Source of the DNA: Pelagophyceae sp. CCMP2097
Lineage: Eukaryota; Sar; Pelagophyceae
Assembly: GCA_026770575.1 (NCBI GenBank)
Contig: MU657276.1
Location: 43,847-107,846, forward strand
Length of the DNA stretch: 64,000 nt
Direction: 5' to 3'
Shown: one piece after another, positions 31,148-42,547 of the stretch
How the letters are laid out: every line of letters starts with the position of its first letter
Position numbering within the stretch: the first letter of the stretch is position 1
Translations under genes and position numbers: made by a program
The notes under the pieces: model-generated
What the model saw: the letters and a program-made list of their open reading frames with translations, nothing else
Told to the model about the DNA's origin: nothing
The model's database searches: none

Positions 31148-33364
31148 TCAGTCCACCATTATGTACTCCTGTGCCGAGGCGCCGCTCTTCGGGACGGTGT
31201 CTTCCGCCAGTGGCGTCGGCGGCTTCGCGCCGGGACCACCGAGGACGGGCGCCGGCGCCGGCCCAGGGACCGGCTTGGATTCCGCCGGCTTGGCCTCCGC
31301 TTTGGCCTCCGCAGGCTTGGCTTCAGCAGGCTTGGCTTCCGCGGGCTTGGCTTCCGCGGGCTTGGCTTCCGCGGGCTTGGCTTCGGGCTTGGCTTCCGTG
31401 GGCTTGGATCCCACCGGCTTGGCTTCCGCGGGCTTGGACTTCGCCGGCTTGGCTTCCCCCGGCTTGAATCCCGCCGGCTTGGATTCCGCCTTAGTCGGGG
31501 CGCCGCCGAGCAGCGGCGCGTCGCCTGGCGGCGCGACCACCGACGGGACCCGCCCGAGCAGCGTCGCCTAGACCAACGTCGAGCGCATTCCCGAGGCGCG
31601 CGCAAAGACGCCGGGGCGGACGCGTTCAATGTCGGCGCCGTCCCACTCGCTGATGGACCAGAGCGGGAGCGCGCCCGCCGAGGCGGGCCGCAGGAGCCTA
31701 CGCCGACGCTCTTCGAGGCGTGCGTCGGGCCGTCTTCTCTCTCGGGCGAATCGACGCGGCGGTGCTTTGGACTGTCCGGTGACCCAGAGCGCCTCGTCGC
31801 CGCCTTCCTCTGGGATCTTGTAGAGGACGCAGACCTGCCGCCGGGCGTCCGTGGCGAGTCGTCGTGTAAGGGGCTCCTCACGGGCATGGTGCCGTCGACG
31901 TCTGAGGACCGGAACCACTTGCCGACGGCGGCGTCGTCGAAGAGCGGCATGAAGAACTGCGGCGCCGTCGAATGGTCGGCCTTGAGCCCTGCGGCGCGCT
32001 TTCATGCGATGTTTCGCAAGGCGGGGACGCACGCTTCTTGAGGTCGTTGATGAGGGGCAGCGAGTTTTCCGATTGCTCGTTGAGGAGGAGCTTGAGCAGC
32101 CGAGGGAAATGCTTCTCGGCAGATTTCGCGTCCACCGCGCCGCCCGCGTGCAACCTGCGCGGATACCATCCCGGCGGACGACCCAGCGCGAGGAAAACTC
32201 GCCGCTTCCAGAGGTCGGCGGACGTCACGGCGCCGACCGTCACGGCATCGGGCGCGCCCGCTTCCGCCGGCGGCTTTTTCTTATGCGACGGCCCCTTGAC
32301 AGCGGCCGTCACGGCGCNNNNNNNNNNNNNNNNNNNNNNNNNNNNNNNNNNNNNNNNNNNNNNNNNNNNNNNNNNNNNNNNNNNNNNNNNNNNNNNNNNN
32401 NNNNNNNNNNNNNNNNNNNNNNNNNNNNNNNNNNNNNNNNNNNNNNNNNNNNNNNNNNNNNNNNNNNNNNNNNNNNNNNNNNNNNNNNNNNNNNNNNNNN
32501 NNNNNNNNNNNNNNNNNNNNNNNNNNNNNNNNNNNNNNNNNNNNNNNNNNNNNNNNNNNNNNNNNNNNNNNNNNNNNNNNNNNNNNNNNNNNNNNNNNNN
32601 NNNNNNNNNNNNNNNNNNNNNNNNNNNNNNNNNNNNNNNNNNNNNNNGGGCGCGCCCGCTTCCGCCGGCGGCTTTTTCTTATGCGACGGCCCCTTGACAG
32701 CGGCCGTCACGGCGCCGACCGTCACGGCATCGGGCGCGCCCGTTTCCGCCGGCAGATTTTCCGCCGGCGGCTTTTTCTTGTGCGACACAGCCCTACAATT
32801 GTAAGAGGTGAAGACTTCTTGCCGGGGTTCGAAAAAACGCGGGGCGCACGTGGAAGGCGGCTTGGCCGGCTTGGCCGGCTTCTCCTTGACCGGTGCGGGG
32901 ACGGTTGCGGGGTCCTTGTTGGGGAGTTTGTCTTTGTGCGCGCGAATGGCCTCGGCGCGGAGGATCTTCGTCAAGTCGCGGTCGTTGGCCGCCAAGCGCC
33001 CCAGGCCACCAGCCGCCGCGGCGGCCACGAGCCACTCCGTCTCGCCGCCGCCACCCAGCCGCCGCGCGAGCCACTCGGCGTCGCACGCAGCCGCCGCCGG
33101 CTCGGCGCGCGGCGGCGCGGCGGCGGCGTTGGTGCCGTCGTCGAGCATGCAGAAGAGCGCCGCCCACTCGATATTGCCGCGCGCCGTCGAGACGTGCGTG
33201 CCCGTCGTCGAAAATTCGACGCGCTGCCGCTTGTTGCTTACCGGCGGCAGCGACGACGACTGCGACGACGGCTGCCCGTTCCCGCGCGCCAAACCACCCG
33301 GGGGCGGCGGCGGCCGCTCCGAGCCGGCGCGCTGGACGAACCGGTGGAACGCGGGCCACTCCAT
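31148..33364 (-). CDS. tandem-repeat protein spanning an assembly gap, unknown function
   Basis: Minus-strand gene read as 33364-32033 (with the N run inside), 31988-31882, 31834-31610 and 31567-31148. The N-terminal 180 residues have Trp-containing pieces (MEWPAFHRFVQRAG, NIEWAALFCMLDDG, DAEWLARRLGGGGETEWLVAAA). A 28-residue unit then repeats (DAVTVGAVTAAVKGPSHKKK PPAEAGAP-like), interrupted by the gap at 32318-32647, so copy number is unknown. Non-repetitive segments follow (AEKHFPRLLKLLLNEQSENS, MPLFDDAAVGKWFRSSDVDG, VCVLYKIPEEGGDEALWVTG, LPLWSISEWDGADIERV), and the C-terminus is a KPAEA pentapeptide array ending in EYIMVD. No family recognised; the basic Lys/Pro/Ala repeats suggest a nuclear or DNA-associated protein. 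Confidence 0.6.
32216..32800 (-). repeat. 84-bp coding tandem repeat interrupted by gap
   Basis: Near-identical 84-bp units (28 codons) flank both sides of the 330-N gap; partial and variant units with PAENLPAETGAP occur at the right edge. Collapse of this array is the likely reason for the gap. Confidence 0.85.
32318..32647. other. assembly gap (330 N)
   Basis: Run of N inside the 84-bp tandem repeat. True length is unknown. Confidence 0.99.
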
Positions 33365-33479
33365 CCGCAAACACGAACGCCGCGGAGCCCCGTGGACGGC
33401 ACTGGACGCGTCGACGCGGCTTCAAAATCGAAGCGATCTCGACAACTGTAAAATACTCTCATACATGACCTTGGGTATT

Positions 33480-33535
33480 CCTAGGTAAAGCATCCTCATA
33501 CCTCCGTGTGAGGTATGCCTGCCTAGGCGCGTCAG
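33480..33535. promoter_or_regulatory. hairpin in divergent promoter
   Basis: In the 242 bp between the repeat-protein gene and the F-box gene lies CATACCTC-CGTGT-GAGGTATG, an 8-bp perfect stem, next to a TATTCCTAGG motif. Possible regulatory or repeat-derived site. Confidence 0.45.
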
Positions 33536-33606
33536 CCGGAAGCCCGACTCGAGGAGACGGTGTTCTTCGTCGTTTGAGCCTCGGCGCGTCGCGTGGAGCC
33601 GGCTTA

Positions 33607-34726
33607 ATGGAGTCCGGCTGGGCTCTGGCGGCGGCCTGGGTCTTGTGCCGTTTTTTGGGCGTGAGCGCAGTCAGCAAGGTGCTCTTTTCGTCGCGCGGCA
33701 CGAAGCTGTCTATCGCGCGCTTTTTCTTCGAACGTTACTCTGAGCGCCTCATTTGTGCCTGGCACGGCGCCCTAGCCTTCTCAGCGCCCGTGCTCAACCT
33801 CCTCCGCTTCGTCTACTGGCACGGGGAACCGGCACCAGGGCACCTCGCCGACGACACAGAGATGCTCGTCGACCGGCTCTGGCGGCCCGCGACAGCGGCG
33901 GCGGGCCCGCGGGCGGGCGAATCGCGCCTCGAGGCGGCGCTGCCCGACGACGTCGTCTTCCGGGTCGCCGAGTTTTTGACCGCGGCGGACTTGCTGGCCG
34001 CGGCGCCGGCGAGCCGCAGCGCCGCTAAAGTCTGCCTCGGCTCGGCGGCGCCGTGGGTCTCGCTGACGCGGCGGCTTTGGGCCGACGCCCACGGCGGCGA
34101 AGCGCCCGCGTGGCTCGGTGCGGCGGCGGCGCCCGCGGGCGCGGCGCGGCAGCGCTTCTTCGCGCTCGCGTCGAATTCGGCGCTGCGATTCGTGGCGGCG
34201 CGCGGCCTCCGAGTAGGCGAGTCGCTCGTCGTCGTCGACGGCGTCGCTTTAGACGTGGCCGCGTTTGCGGACGCGCACCCCGGGGGCCGCGCCGTGCTGG
34301 ACTACTACGCTGGCCGGGACGCGTCCCCGGCCTTTCGTTCGTTCCACGCTAGAAACGGCCGCGCGCGCGCCGTCTGCCAGCAACTCGCAGTCTTCTCGCC
34401 CCGCAAGTTCGTCGGCTCGGCCCGGCTGCCTCAAAAGGCCGTGAACCGAGAATTGCGCATGACGCCCGACCAGCGACGCGCCGCCGACGACCACAAGAGC
34501 CTCATGGAGCGCCTTAGGTGCGCCTCCTGGAAGAGACGATACCTCCGCCTGCCCGTCCAGACACTCGAGAGGGGCACGCGTACCTTTGCATCCGAGGATG
34601 GTCGACTCTAGGCTCCGCCGCCTCGGCGTCTTCGCCATCCCGCGACGACCACCGGGCACCATGGGCACCGGGGCCGACGACGAAGACGCGAGATCGTCGA
34701 CGTCGAGCCTCTCCAGCCTCACCTAG
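33607..34726 (+). CDS. F-box protein fused to a cytochrome b5-like heme domain
   Basis: Two exons (33607-34517, 34612-34726) give 341 residues. A hydrophobic N-terminus (about residues 5-27) may be a membrane anchor. An F-box follows at about 110-160: ALPDDVVFRVAEFLTAADLL, then SRSAAKVC and WVSLTRRLW, which would bind Skp1 in an SCF ubiquitin ligase. A cytochrome b5 fold lies at about 200-255, with heme-ligand His in AFADAHPGGRAVLDYYAG (HPGG 224-227) and the second candidate His247 in AFRSFHARNG. The second exon supplies an acidic Ser-rich tail ending SSLSSLT. Cytochrome b5 domains normally carry electrons to desaturases or reductases, so an F-box partner suggests a heme- or redox-sensing adaptor. 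Function is inferred. Confidence 0.72.
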
Positions 34727-35690
34727 CGGAGGACGGTGCCACAGGACATACGGAGTGCGATATTCGAGCTCCAGCCTCCGTGGTGCGCATTAATGATGAA
34801 GAATTTCTCCGAGGTCGACTTTCCAGCTCGCATTCTTCCTACCCATCAGAGAGACCTGAGGCATGAGGGTGTTTATTTATATCCCGGCAAGAGAAAACTG
34901 GAGAGGTGATGGCAATAAAGGTCGAGTGGGCCCAGAGGAGAGGGCGGACGGACGCCACGAGTGGCGTACGCCGACCTGTCGTTGGCTTCCTCACTCATTG
35001 AGTGTAGTCACTCGAGTGGGTCCGTACTTGTAAAGGTCACTCCACACTCATTGAGTGTAGTCACTCGAGTGGGTCCGTACTTGCAAAGGTCACTTCACAG
35101 GCGTGTCCCGTCGGCGGCTCATTTCCAACGCTCGCAGCCTTTTTCCGCATTGGCACGATGGCTGGCTAGTCCTTTCCAGCACAGTGTGGGCGGGCGAGGG
35201 GCGTGGCCGTTTTAGGTGGGTGGGTGAGCAAAAGGTGGTGGAGCAAAAGACGTAGGAATTCCTACGTGGTTGCGAGCCCTCTTGCACGATCCGGAACAAC
35301 TTTCGAAAAGCCGGTCGCCATTTTCAAATTTGCCGTCGATGGCCTTTTTTTTATTTGCTCCGTCGGCGGGGCTGGGCCTAGGCACGCTCTGCCGGTCACC
35401 TGTTGGCATCGTTGACGCCACAGGCGCCCGCGAGCGACGAATCCTCGACTTTTGGAATTTCCTCTGGCGGGGCGGTCGCGGCCGGCTCGGGAGGGCGGCG
35501 AAGAGTGCGTTGCTCGGCGCCGCGGCGCCCGGGAAGGATTCTTTGCGGTGGCCACTCGGCGAGCACCCGAGTTTAGAAATCGATAGAAAGTGAGCCCAAC
35601 GTTAATGGTGCGAGGCGCGCAGTGAGCGGTGGCCTCTGGGCGGCGGGATCATAGTCCGGGCGTTTGCCTCGGACCTCTGCAAGTGGCGCG
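34727..35690. other. intergenic region with tandem palindromic repeat
   Basis: 964 bp between plus-strand genes. It holds a TATTTATAT stretch near 34878, the two-copy 53-bp repeat listed separately, a perfect 16-bp palindrome CGTAGGAATTCCTACG at 35251-35266, and a short open frame (35270-35593) without recognisable similarity that I do not call as a gene. Confidence 0.45.
34992..35098. repeat. 53-bp tandem duplication with internal palindromes
   Basis: Two nearly identical copies. Each contains CACTCATTGAGTG (near-palindrome) and TCACTCGAGTG (CACTCGAGTG is a perfect palindrome), giving four similar inverted sites in about 100 bp upstream of the DENN-domain gene. Confidence 0.85.
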
Positions 35691-38600
35691 ATGGCGGGCG
35701 GTGAATCGTCCGACGAGCCTTGCTTTGCCTTTACGGGCTATGCCGTCGTGGGCATGGCGGCGCCGTTCGAGGCGACGGCCGAGGCCGCCGAGGCGTGGGG
35801 CGAGCGCGCGATGGACGTCGTCGACGTCGTCCTCGTCGCCGGAGACGAGGAGCCGCCCGACGGCTTCATCGCGCTGCGGCGCACGCTGGGCGAGCACTCG
35901 CGGAGTGCGGCGTGCCGCGGCGACGCGGGCGAGGCGGTCGTCGTCTGCTTCCGGCGCCGCGGCGGCCGCGCGGCCGCGCGCGGCCTGCCCGCCGTGACGG
36001 ACCTGCAGGTGGTGCGCAAGGGCGCCGACGCAGGCGCGCTCGAGCTACTGACCAAGACGCCGCAAGGCCGCGACGCGCGACTTAGAGGCGGCCACCACGT
36101 CGCGGTGGCGCGGTCCACCGCCGTCGGCGCCGCGGCGCTCCGCGACGTGGCCGTCATCTCGCCGGAGTTGCGGCAAAAGGTGCCGCGCGACTACGCGGCC
36201 GCGGGGAACCTTGCCGCCGGCGTCACCGCCTTTTCCAACGCGTCCCTCGCGCTCGTGATTCGCAAAGGTTCGCCCAGCGGGCCGCTGCAGTGCACGTGGC
36301 GGACTGCGCTCTTGGACAAGTACCCGCGCACCAACGACGACTTTGCTGACGAGGTCCTCCCCATGCTCGCCTGGCCGTGAGTCGCCGGCCTGGAAAGGGC
36401 GCTCCCTTACGGAAGCCGACGGGTAGGCACGGCCTGCAGCTCGAGGAGGCGCCTCGGCACTCGCCGCCTCCTGTGCGATACGTTCCTTACGCAATGATCG
36501 CCGGCGGCATGGCCCCAATCTTCGTCTCCTCCCTCGTCTTCTACGAGCCTTTGGACGCGGCGGAGTTCGACAGGTGCGAGGCGCTCGTCTCGCAGCGCGG
36601 GGCCGCCGACGACGTCGGCGACTGCGGCGACGCGGCGGCGCCCGCCAAAAAAGCGGGCGAGCCGGAAGTCGTCTGGTACGCGCCAAAGTGCGTCTGTCTC
36701 CTCAGCACGTGCGCGGGCCTCGCCGACTGTGCAAAGCGCGCGCTGGCGGCGATGTACACGCTCGCGCTGTCGTCGTGCGACCTGCCGCTCGAGGGCATCA
36801 TCGCGCACCTCGTCGCGCGCGTCCCGGCGCCCTGCCGCGGCGGCGCGCCCATGAACCTCCGAATCCACGCCTCTCTGCCGCCCATCGAGGTGCGGCTCCT
36901 GCGGGCGCCGCCCGACGCCGAGCTGCCCGCGTTGGGCGTGGCCACGTCGGTGCGATGCCTGCTGGCCTGCATGGATCCGCCGACGGCGGTGGCCGCGTGG
37001 GCGGCGGCGGTGGCGGAGCGGCGCCTGCTCTTGGTCTCGCGGCGCGCGGCGCTCGTGACAGAGGTCGCAGAGGCGCTGCGCGGCCTCCTCTTCCCGCTGC
37101 GCTGGGAGGGCGTCTACGTGCCGCGGCTGGCGGAGCCGATCCTGGAGACGCTTGACTTCCCCGGCGCGATCCTGGCCGGGATTGACGTCGGGGGCGGGGC
37201 GCGAGGCGAGCGCTTTTTGAAAATGGCCCTTGACAAGGCCGACGAGTCTGGCGGCTACGTTGTCCTGATGCTCGACGACGGCGAGATCCATTACCCGAAG
37301 AAGAACTGCTCGGACGAGTACAATTCGCACCAAAACCCGGTGGACTTGCGTTCGCGGCTGAGCGAGTCCGCCGCAGGCATGTTCGGCGTCGCGGCGGGCA
37401 TGGTAAACGGCGAAAAGGCCGAGGCCAAGTCCATCTTGCCGGACCACATTACCGCTATGCTCGTCAAGCGCTGGGCGCAAGTCGGCGCGGCGGCGGGCGT
37501 GCGCGCCTGCGACGCCGCGAGGGACGCATCCGAACTCGTCTTCGACAACGCCCCTCCGCCGTCGGCGCTGCGCAAGCGTTTGACGCGCGCCAAGCGCTTG
37601 ACGTCTTCCATCTACTACGAGGACGACGACGAGGACCGCTTCTTCGAGGACGACGACGCGCCCTTGTGCTGGACGCGCGCCTGCGAGCGCGCCGCCCGAG
37701 ACGCCGCCCTCACGGCCATGGCCATGCTCCTCGACGGCTACGCCGAGCATCTCGTCCGGCCGGGCGTCGACTACTACTCGGTCTCGAGCTCTTCCCTCTT
37801 TGATGCCGAGGCGTTTGCGAGCGCCGCGGCCGACCCGCAGATGCAAAACGCGCGCCGGAAAATCGTCGAGACGCAGGCCTGGTCGCGCTTCTCGCAGCGG
37901 CGCGTCGAGACGTCCGACGCCGACCTCGTCCTCTTTGACGAGTGTGAGACTGCTCTAAGGGATGCGCGAGAGGCGCACCGCGCTTCCATCGTACGCGGAG
38001 ACGCGCTGCTCTTGGACGCCGTCGACGCGGCTCACGACATGCGGGAGATCGTGGCGGACTCGCCCTCGAAGGAAGCGGTGCCAAAGGCCGCCTCGACGAA
38101 CGACTTGAGCAGCCGCCTCCCGAAGACCTCCTCGGCGAACCGCGTCCTCCTCTCGTCGTCCTGGCGAGACGACCGCCTCCTGCGGTCGCACATGGCCGTC
38201 GACGCCAAGTGCACCTACGGCACCGACGCAAAGGGCAAGCCGCGCATCGACGTGGCGGCGCCGCTGCCTGCGTTCACGGCGGCGGGGAAAAAGGGCCCGC
38301 GCTACTCGTACTTCGAGCTGGGCCGCGGCCTCAAGTGGCCGTGCCCGCTGGACGCGCGCGAGCTGCCCGCGCCGGCGCTCCTGGACGCGCCCGAGGCGCC
38401 GCCATCTCGGAGCTCTTCCGTGCAGGACGCGCAGACGCAGTCGCGCATGCTCGCGCGGTCGCAGGCCGAGCTCTTGCTGGACATGGGCCTGAGCGTCGTG
38501 GGCCTGCGCCTCGGTGGCGGCTCGGCGACGCCAAAGGCGGCGCCGAAGAAGCGCAACGCCGCCGCGGTGGCCACGGCGACGAGGCACGCGCTGCACGCGT

Positions 38601-41600
38601 ACGGCGCGTGGTTCCTGTTCCTGCCCGCTTTGGTGCGCCAGGGCTCCAAGGCGGGCGTCTCCGCGGCCATGCTCGTCGCCCTCGGCGTCTTCGAGCGCGT
38701 CGTCGACGCGCCCTGCGACCCGGACGAGGCCATCTTCCGAGCGCTCCTTGTCGCCGCGGGGCGCGCGGGGCCGGCGTGCAAGCCCGTCGTCGCGTCGCTC
38801 TTCACGCAGCTGCGGTCCCTGGGGATTCGGCCCAACGCGCTGACCTTTGGCCAATACACTCGGGCCATCGCCGAGCGCGACTGCCGCCGCTCCGCCATCG
38901 TCGTCGAGGCTTCAAACGCCGACAGCACCACCGCCTACGACTCCGCCTCAGCCCTCCTCCGCCTCCTCGAAGAGGCCCTGCGCGACGAAGGCCTCGACGC
39001 AGACTCGTCGACGGACGAAGGCGAAGACGGGGTGCGCGAAAAGCGACCGGCAAACGTCTTCTCAAAGCGGCCAGAGCTTGGTGGCGCCCTCGTCGCAAAG
39101 CTGCTGCGGAGCGGCATCGCGCAGCACCGGCGCGCGCGGCGCGCGGGCTCGACGGTCGTCGGCGCGGCCAAGGGCGCGGCGGGCGCGGCCAAGGGCGCGG
39201 TAGGCGCGGCGGCGCCGGCCAAGGGCGAAAAGGCGCCATCGTTCCTCGGGTGGCCGGCGCCGCGGTTGGCGCAGTCGGAGCAGCGCACCGTCGTCGTCGT
39301 CGTCGTCAAGCTGGAGAAGCCCATGGGCATTGTGTTTGAGGCGGTCGGCGTCGTCGGCGCGCGCATCAAGGAGCTTAAGGGCGCAGCGCTCGCAGACGGC
39401 ACGTTGCAGGTCGGCGATTCGCTCCACGCCGTCGACGGCCAGGCCTGCGACGCCGCCGACTTTGCGACGTGCCTCGCCCACATCGCCAAGGCGTCGGGCG
39501 CAGGCGTCGAGCTCGTCGTCTCGCGCGCGGCAGTCGGCGCGCGCAGACCGTCGTTCGAGGAAGACGAGGCCGACGAAGACGACCTCGCGGCATACGGTGC
39601 GTTTCTTTGAACACATCTCTCCTTTGGCCGATTGCCGACTGCGGGCGACCGCAGGCGGGCAGACGAAGCGGCGGCGGAGGCGGACTGTGCGGCAGCGCGG
39701 CTACACGCGCTTCTCCGAGGAGCAGCGCGGCTACACGCGCTTCTCCGAGGCCACCGAGGCCGAGGCGAGCCGCGCGCGGGACAGCGACGACGAGGCCTCT
39801 GCGCGAGGGTCGTCGGAAGTGGGGCCTGGCTTCATGGCGCCGACCTTCGCGCAAGCGGTGGCCATGGCCACGGCGGCGGCGGCAGACGCGCTGCGCGCCG
39901 CCGAGACCGCGCCCCGCAAAAAGCCGCCGCCGCTGCCGCCGCGCGCGCCGCCGCCGCTGCCGCCGCGCCCCGCGCCGCTGGCGGTCCTGGCGGGCGGCGG
40001 CGCGCCTCGAGCGGACGGGTGCGCGGACGACGCGACGGTGTCGTCGTACCAGACGGCGGACGACACGCCGTCGTCGCTCTACACGGACGCGACGGCGGCG
40101 TCGCGTCGGGAATTTGAAGACGTGGATTCGCTGGCTTCCCCAGTGTCGGCAAAGGGCCACGACGCGTCGCCGTCGGCGATGCGCGAGCAGGCTCTGTCGC
40201 CGTTCTCCGACTCGGAGGGCGACGACGACGACGCAGACGAGGACACGGTCGAGGCTGCGGTGGCGCGCCTCGTCGACGCCGTCGTCCGAAACGTCGCGGC
40301 GTTGCCGGGCGCGCGGGCTCGCGGGGCGGACGACGACGGCTCGGCGGACGACGAGGGCGACACGGCGCGGTCCGTGCGCGCGCGGCGCATGATGCGCAAG
40401 TCCATCGCTCGCCTCGCAGAGTTCGGCAGCAAGTCGCGCGGCGCCGCCGCGGCGGTGGCGTCGAAGATGCCCAAGGATATCGGGAGCCTGCCGCGGAACC
40501 TCACGGGCCGGGCCGTCGACTTTGCGGCGGCGACTCGGCGAAGACTCGCGCAGGCCGCGCGCCGCGACTTTTTCGAAGAGGGTCTTGCAGACGAGTCCGC
40601 AGACCTGAAGCGGCGGTCGAGGCCCGTCTGCGTCGCCGCATCGCTGGATCATGCGCTGCGCGGCGACGCGGATGGCGCGCCGCGGGGCCGCGTCGTGGCG
40701 GCCATGTGGTCCGGATGTACCTCGCCGCACCACCCTGAAGAGGCCCCGCTCGACGAAGAGATCATGGCCGCGTGGCCAGAGGAGCTCGGCGTGCGCGAGG
40801 CGCGGTGCTCGTTTACGCAAAAGCCGTACAGCCCGCAGCTGGCGTACTGCGTCCTCGAGCTGGACCGCGTCGAGGACGGCAAGATCTTCGTCCGGCTCTG
40901 GGGAGCCGCGTCGCGCGCGCCCGTTTTGGGCGCCGAGCAGCGCGGCAAGGTGGCGCCGTCGACCAAGGGCAGCAGCTTGTACGAGGAGCACCCTGCTACG
41001 CTTTCTGCGTTCGACAAGTCTGCCCTCGACTTTGACACGCCCCTCATCGCCGCAGACGCCGGCGAATCAATCGAGCTCTCTGCGCTCCTCCGCGCCGCCG
41101 GCGTCGCCGAATACGGCCCCGCCGCGGAAAGCGGCGACGCGCAGCAAGCGCTCGAGGACGGCGTCGGCCGCTGCGCGTACCTCAGCCCGCTCCAGCTCCG
41201 CTACGACCTCGAACTTCAGCTGCAGCGCTACGGCGACGAGGCCCTCGAGGCGCGCGGCGGCGTCCGCCCTCGATGAGCCTTTGGGGCCCTCTGACGCCGT
41301 CCCTTCTGACGCCGTCCCACTCTAGGCGGGCACGCTGGCGCTCCAGGCGCCGGCCCTGTTCTGGAGCCTGTGGTGGTACTGCGCGCGCCTCGAGCTGCCC
41401 TTCCCCGCGGCGCCCTCAACCACGACGGCCGCACCCGACGGCACGTCGGCCTGGCCGCCGGTGCAGGCGACGATGCCCCACGTGGCCGTCGCCGCCTGGG
41501 ACCGCCGCGGTGCCCTCGCCGCCGCCGCCGCGGCCATGCGCCAGCTCGCCGGCGTGCCCGACGGCACGCTCGCCGCCGCGGCGCACAAGGCGGTCCGTCG

Positions 41601-42192
41601 ACTTGCTTTGGTCCCTGGGACTCGCATTCCAAGGGGCGGCGGGGATGAACAACAACGGCCCGGATAGGCGGCAGGCCCCGCCGCGGGCGACGCGCGGCAG
41701 CTCGAGTCTGCGGCGGTGGCGCTGCTGGGTGGCCTGCGCGAGCCGCACTCTCGGCGGGCGCGCATCGCGCGGCTCCGCGCGCAGCAGCCCGTGGACCGAG
41801 TCCGCGACGCGGCGGCGCTGCTCGTCGACGCGCGAACGCGCGACGAGCGGTCGACGAAGAGCCGCGACGAGTCGGACATTTGGTCGACTTCAGACGACGC
41901 CGACGACGACGCCGACGACGACGGGGACCGCGCGCCCAAGCGGCCCAAGCCCGTCGCGGCGGGAGCGCCGGGCCTGTATCGCGCGCTGCTCCGGCTCAAC
42001 GACCCGTCGCTCGTCGGGTCCATCGCCACGCTCGGCGACGACCACGCCGAGCCGTCGCCGTTTGACGCGGCGTACGCGCACGCAATGGCCGCCCTGGCCG
42101 AGGACGACCCGCCCCAGGCCTTCACCCTCAAGGACAAGGCACCCTCGGACCGCGCGCTCGTCTTCCGAAACATCTTCGGCCACCTCTTCTGA
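35691..42192 (+). CDS. DENND4-like Rab GEF (MABP-DENN-PPR-PDZ)
   Basis: Five exons (35691-36376, 36427-39596, 39655-41261, 41326-41596, 41675-42192) encode about 2083 residues. Domains in order: MABP (residues 1-220; PDGFIALRRTLGE, VVCFRRRGG, AVTDLQVVRKG), uDENN (LPMLAWPHGLQLE joined across the first intron, then PIFVSSLVFYEPL), cDENN (about 400-490; RRLLLVSRRAALVTEVAEAL, FPLRWEGVYVPRL, DFPGAILAGID), dDENN, a PPR-like segment (about 940-1045; LFTQLRSLGIRPNALTFGQY), a PDZ-like domain (about 1181-1263; KPMGIVFEAVGV, LQVGDSLHAVDGQ), a Pro/acidic linker, and a C-terminal DENND4 block (YLSPLQLRYDLELQLQRYG, then APALFWSLWWYCARLELPFP). DENND4 proteins activate Rab10-type GTPases. The PDZ domain is not part of animal DENND4. 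Confidence 0.85.
39693..39750 (+). repeat. 30-bp in-frame tandem duplication
   Basis: Two copies of a 30-bp unit encode RGYTRFSEEQ-RGYTRFSEAT just after the second intron of the DENN-domain gene. Confidence 0.9.
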
Positions 42193-42547
42193 GGGCCGCC
42201 GTGTGGGCCGTGTGGGGACGCCTTCCGACGACGCCGGCGTCGACGCCGACCCCGCCACCGACTCGTAAGCAAGAGCCGGTTTGTTCCACGCGTATCGCCC
42301 CGGCGCCTAGAAGGCACCCGGCAGCCGGCAGCCGCGTGCGCGCGCCGCTTCCCAGCCCGCAGCTGCACGTCGCGCGGCACGAGGCTTGCGGCTCGCGAAA
42401 TCTTCAAATGTTGACTCGTTGCGGTTTTTGGCGATTATTTTTTGTATCAAAGAAGGTTCTGTCCAGTGCGGGCCCCAGGACCGACGCGATCCCGACGCGC
42501 GACCCGAGGCGCGCCCCTTGCCGAGGCGCGGTCTCACATTCGGGGCG
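42193..42547. other. intergenic region
   Basis: 355 bp between plus-strand genes; the promoter of the next gene should lie here. An A/T-rich stretch occurs around 42405-42460. No gene was recognised. Confidence 0.4.

Noticed and set aside
31148..31540. KPAEA array as a separate short gene
   Set aside because: It joins in frame to upstream exons of the minus-strand repeat protein through a 42-nt intron, so it is treated as that gene's C-terminus.
35270..35593. 107-residue plus-strand frame
   Set aside because: No family match, weak start, overlaps repeat-rich intergenic DNA; described only as intergenic.
36407..37846. 479-residue minus-strand frame
   Set aside because: Antisense to the cDENN exon, whose plus-strand translation is strongly conserved.
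39375..40991. 538-residue minus-strand frame
   Set aside because: Antisense to the DENN-domain gene; Arg-rich with no start context or family match.
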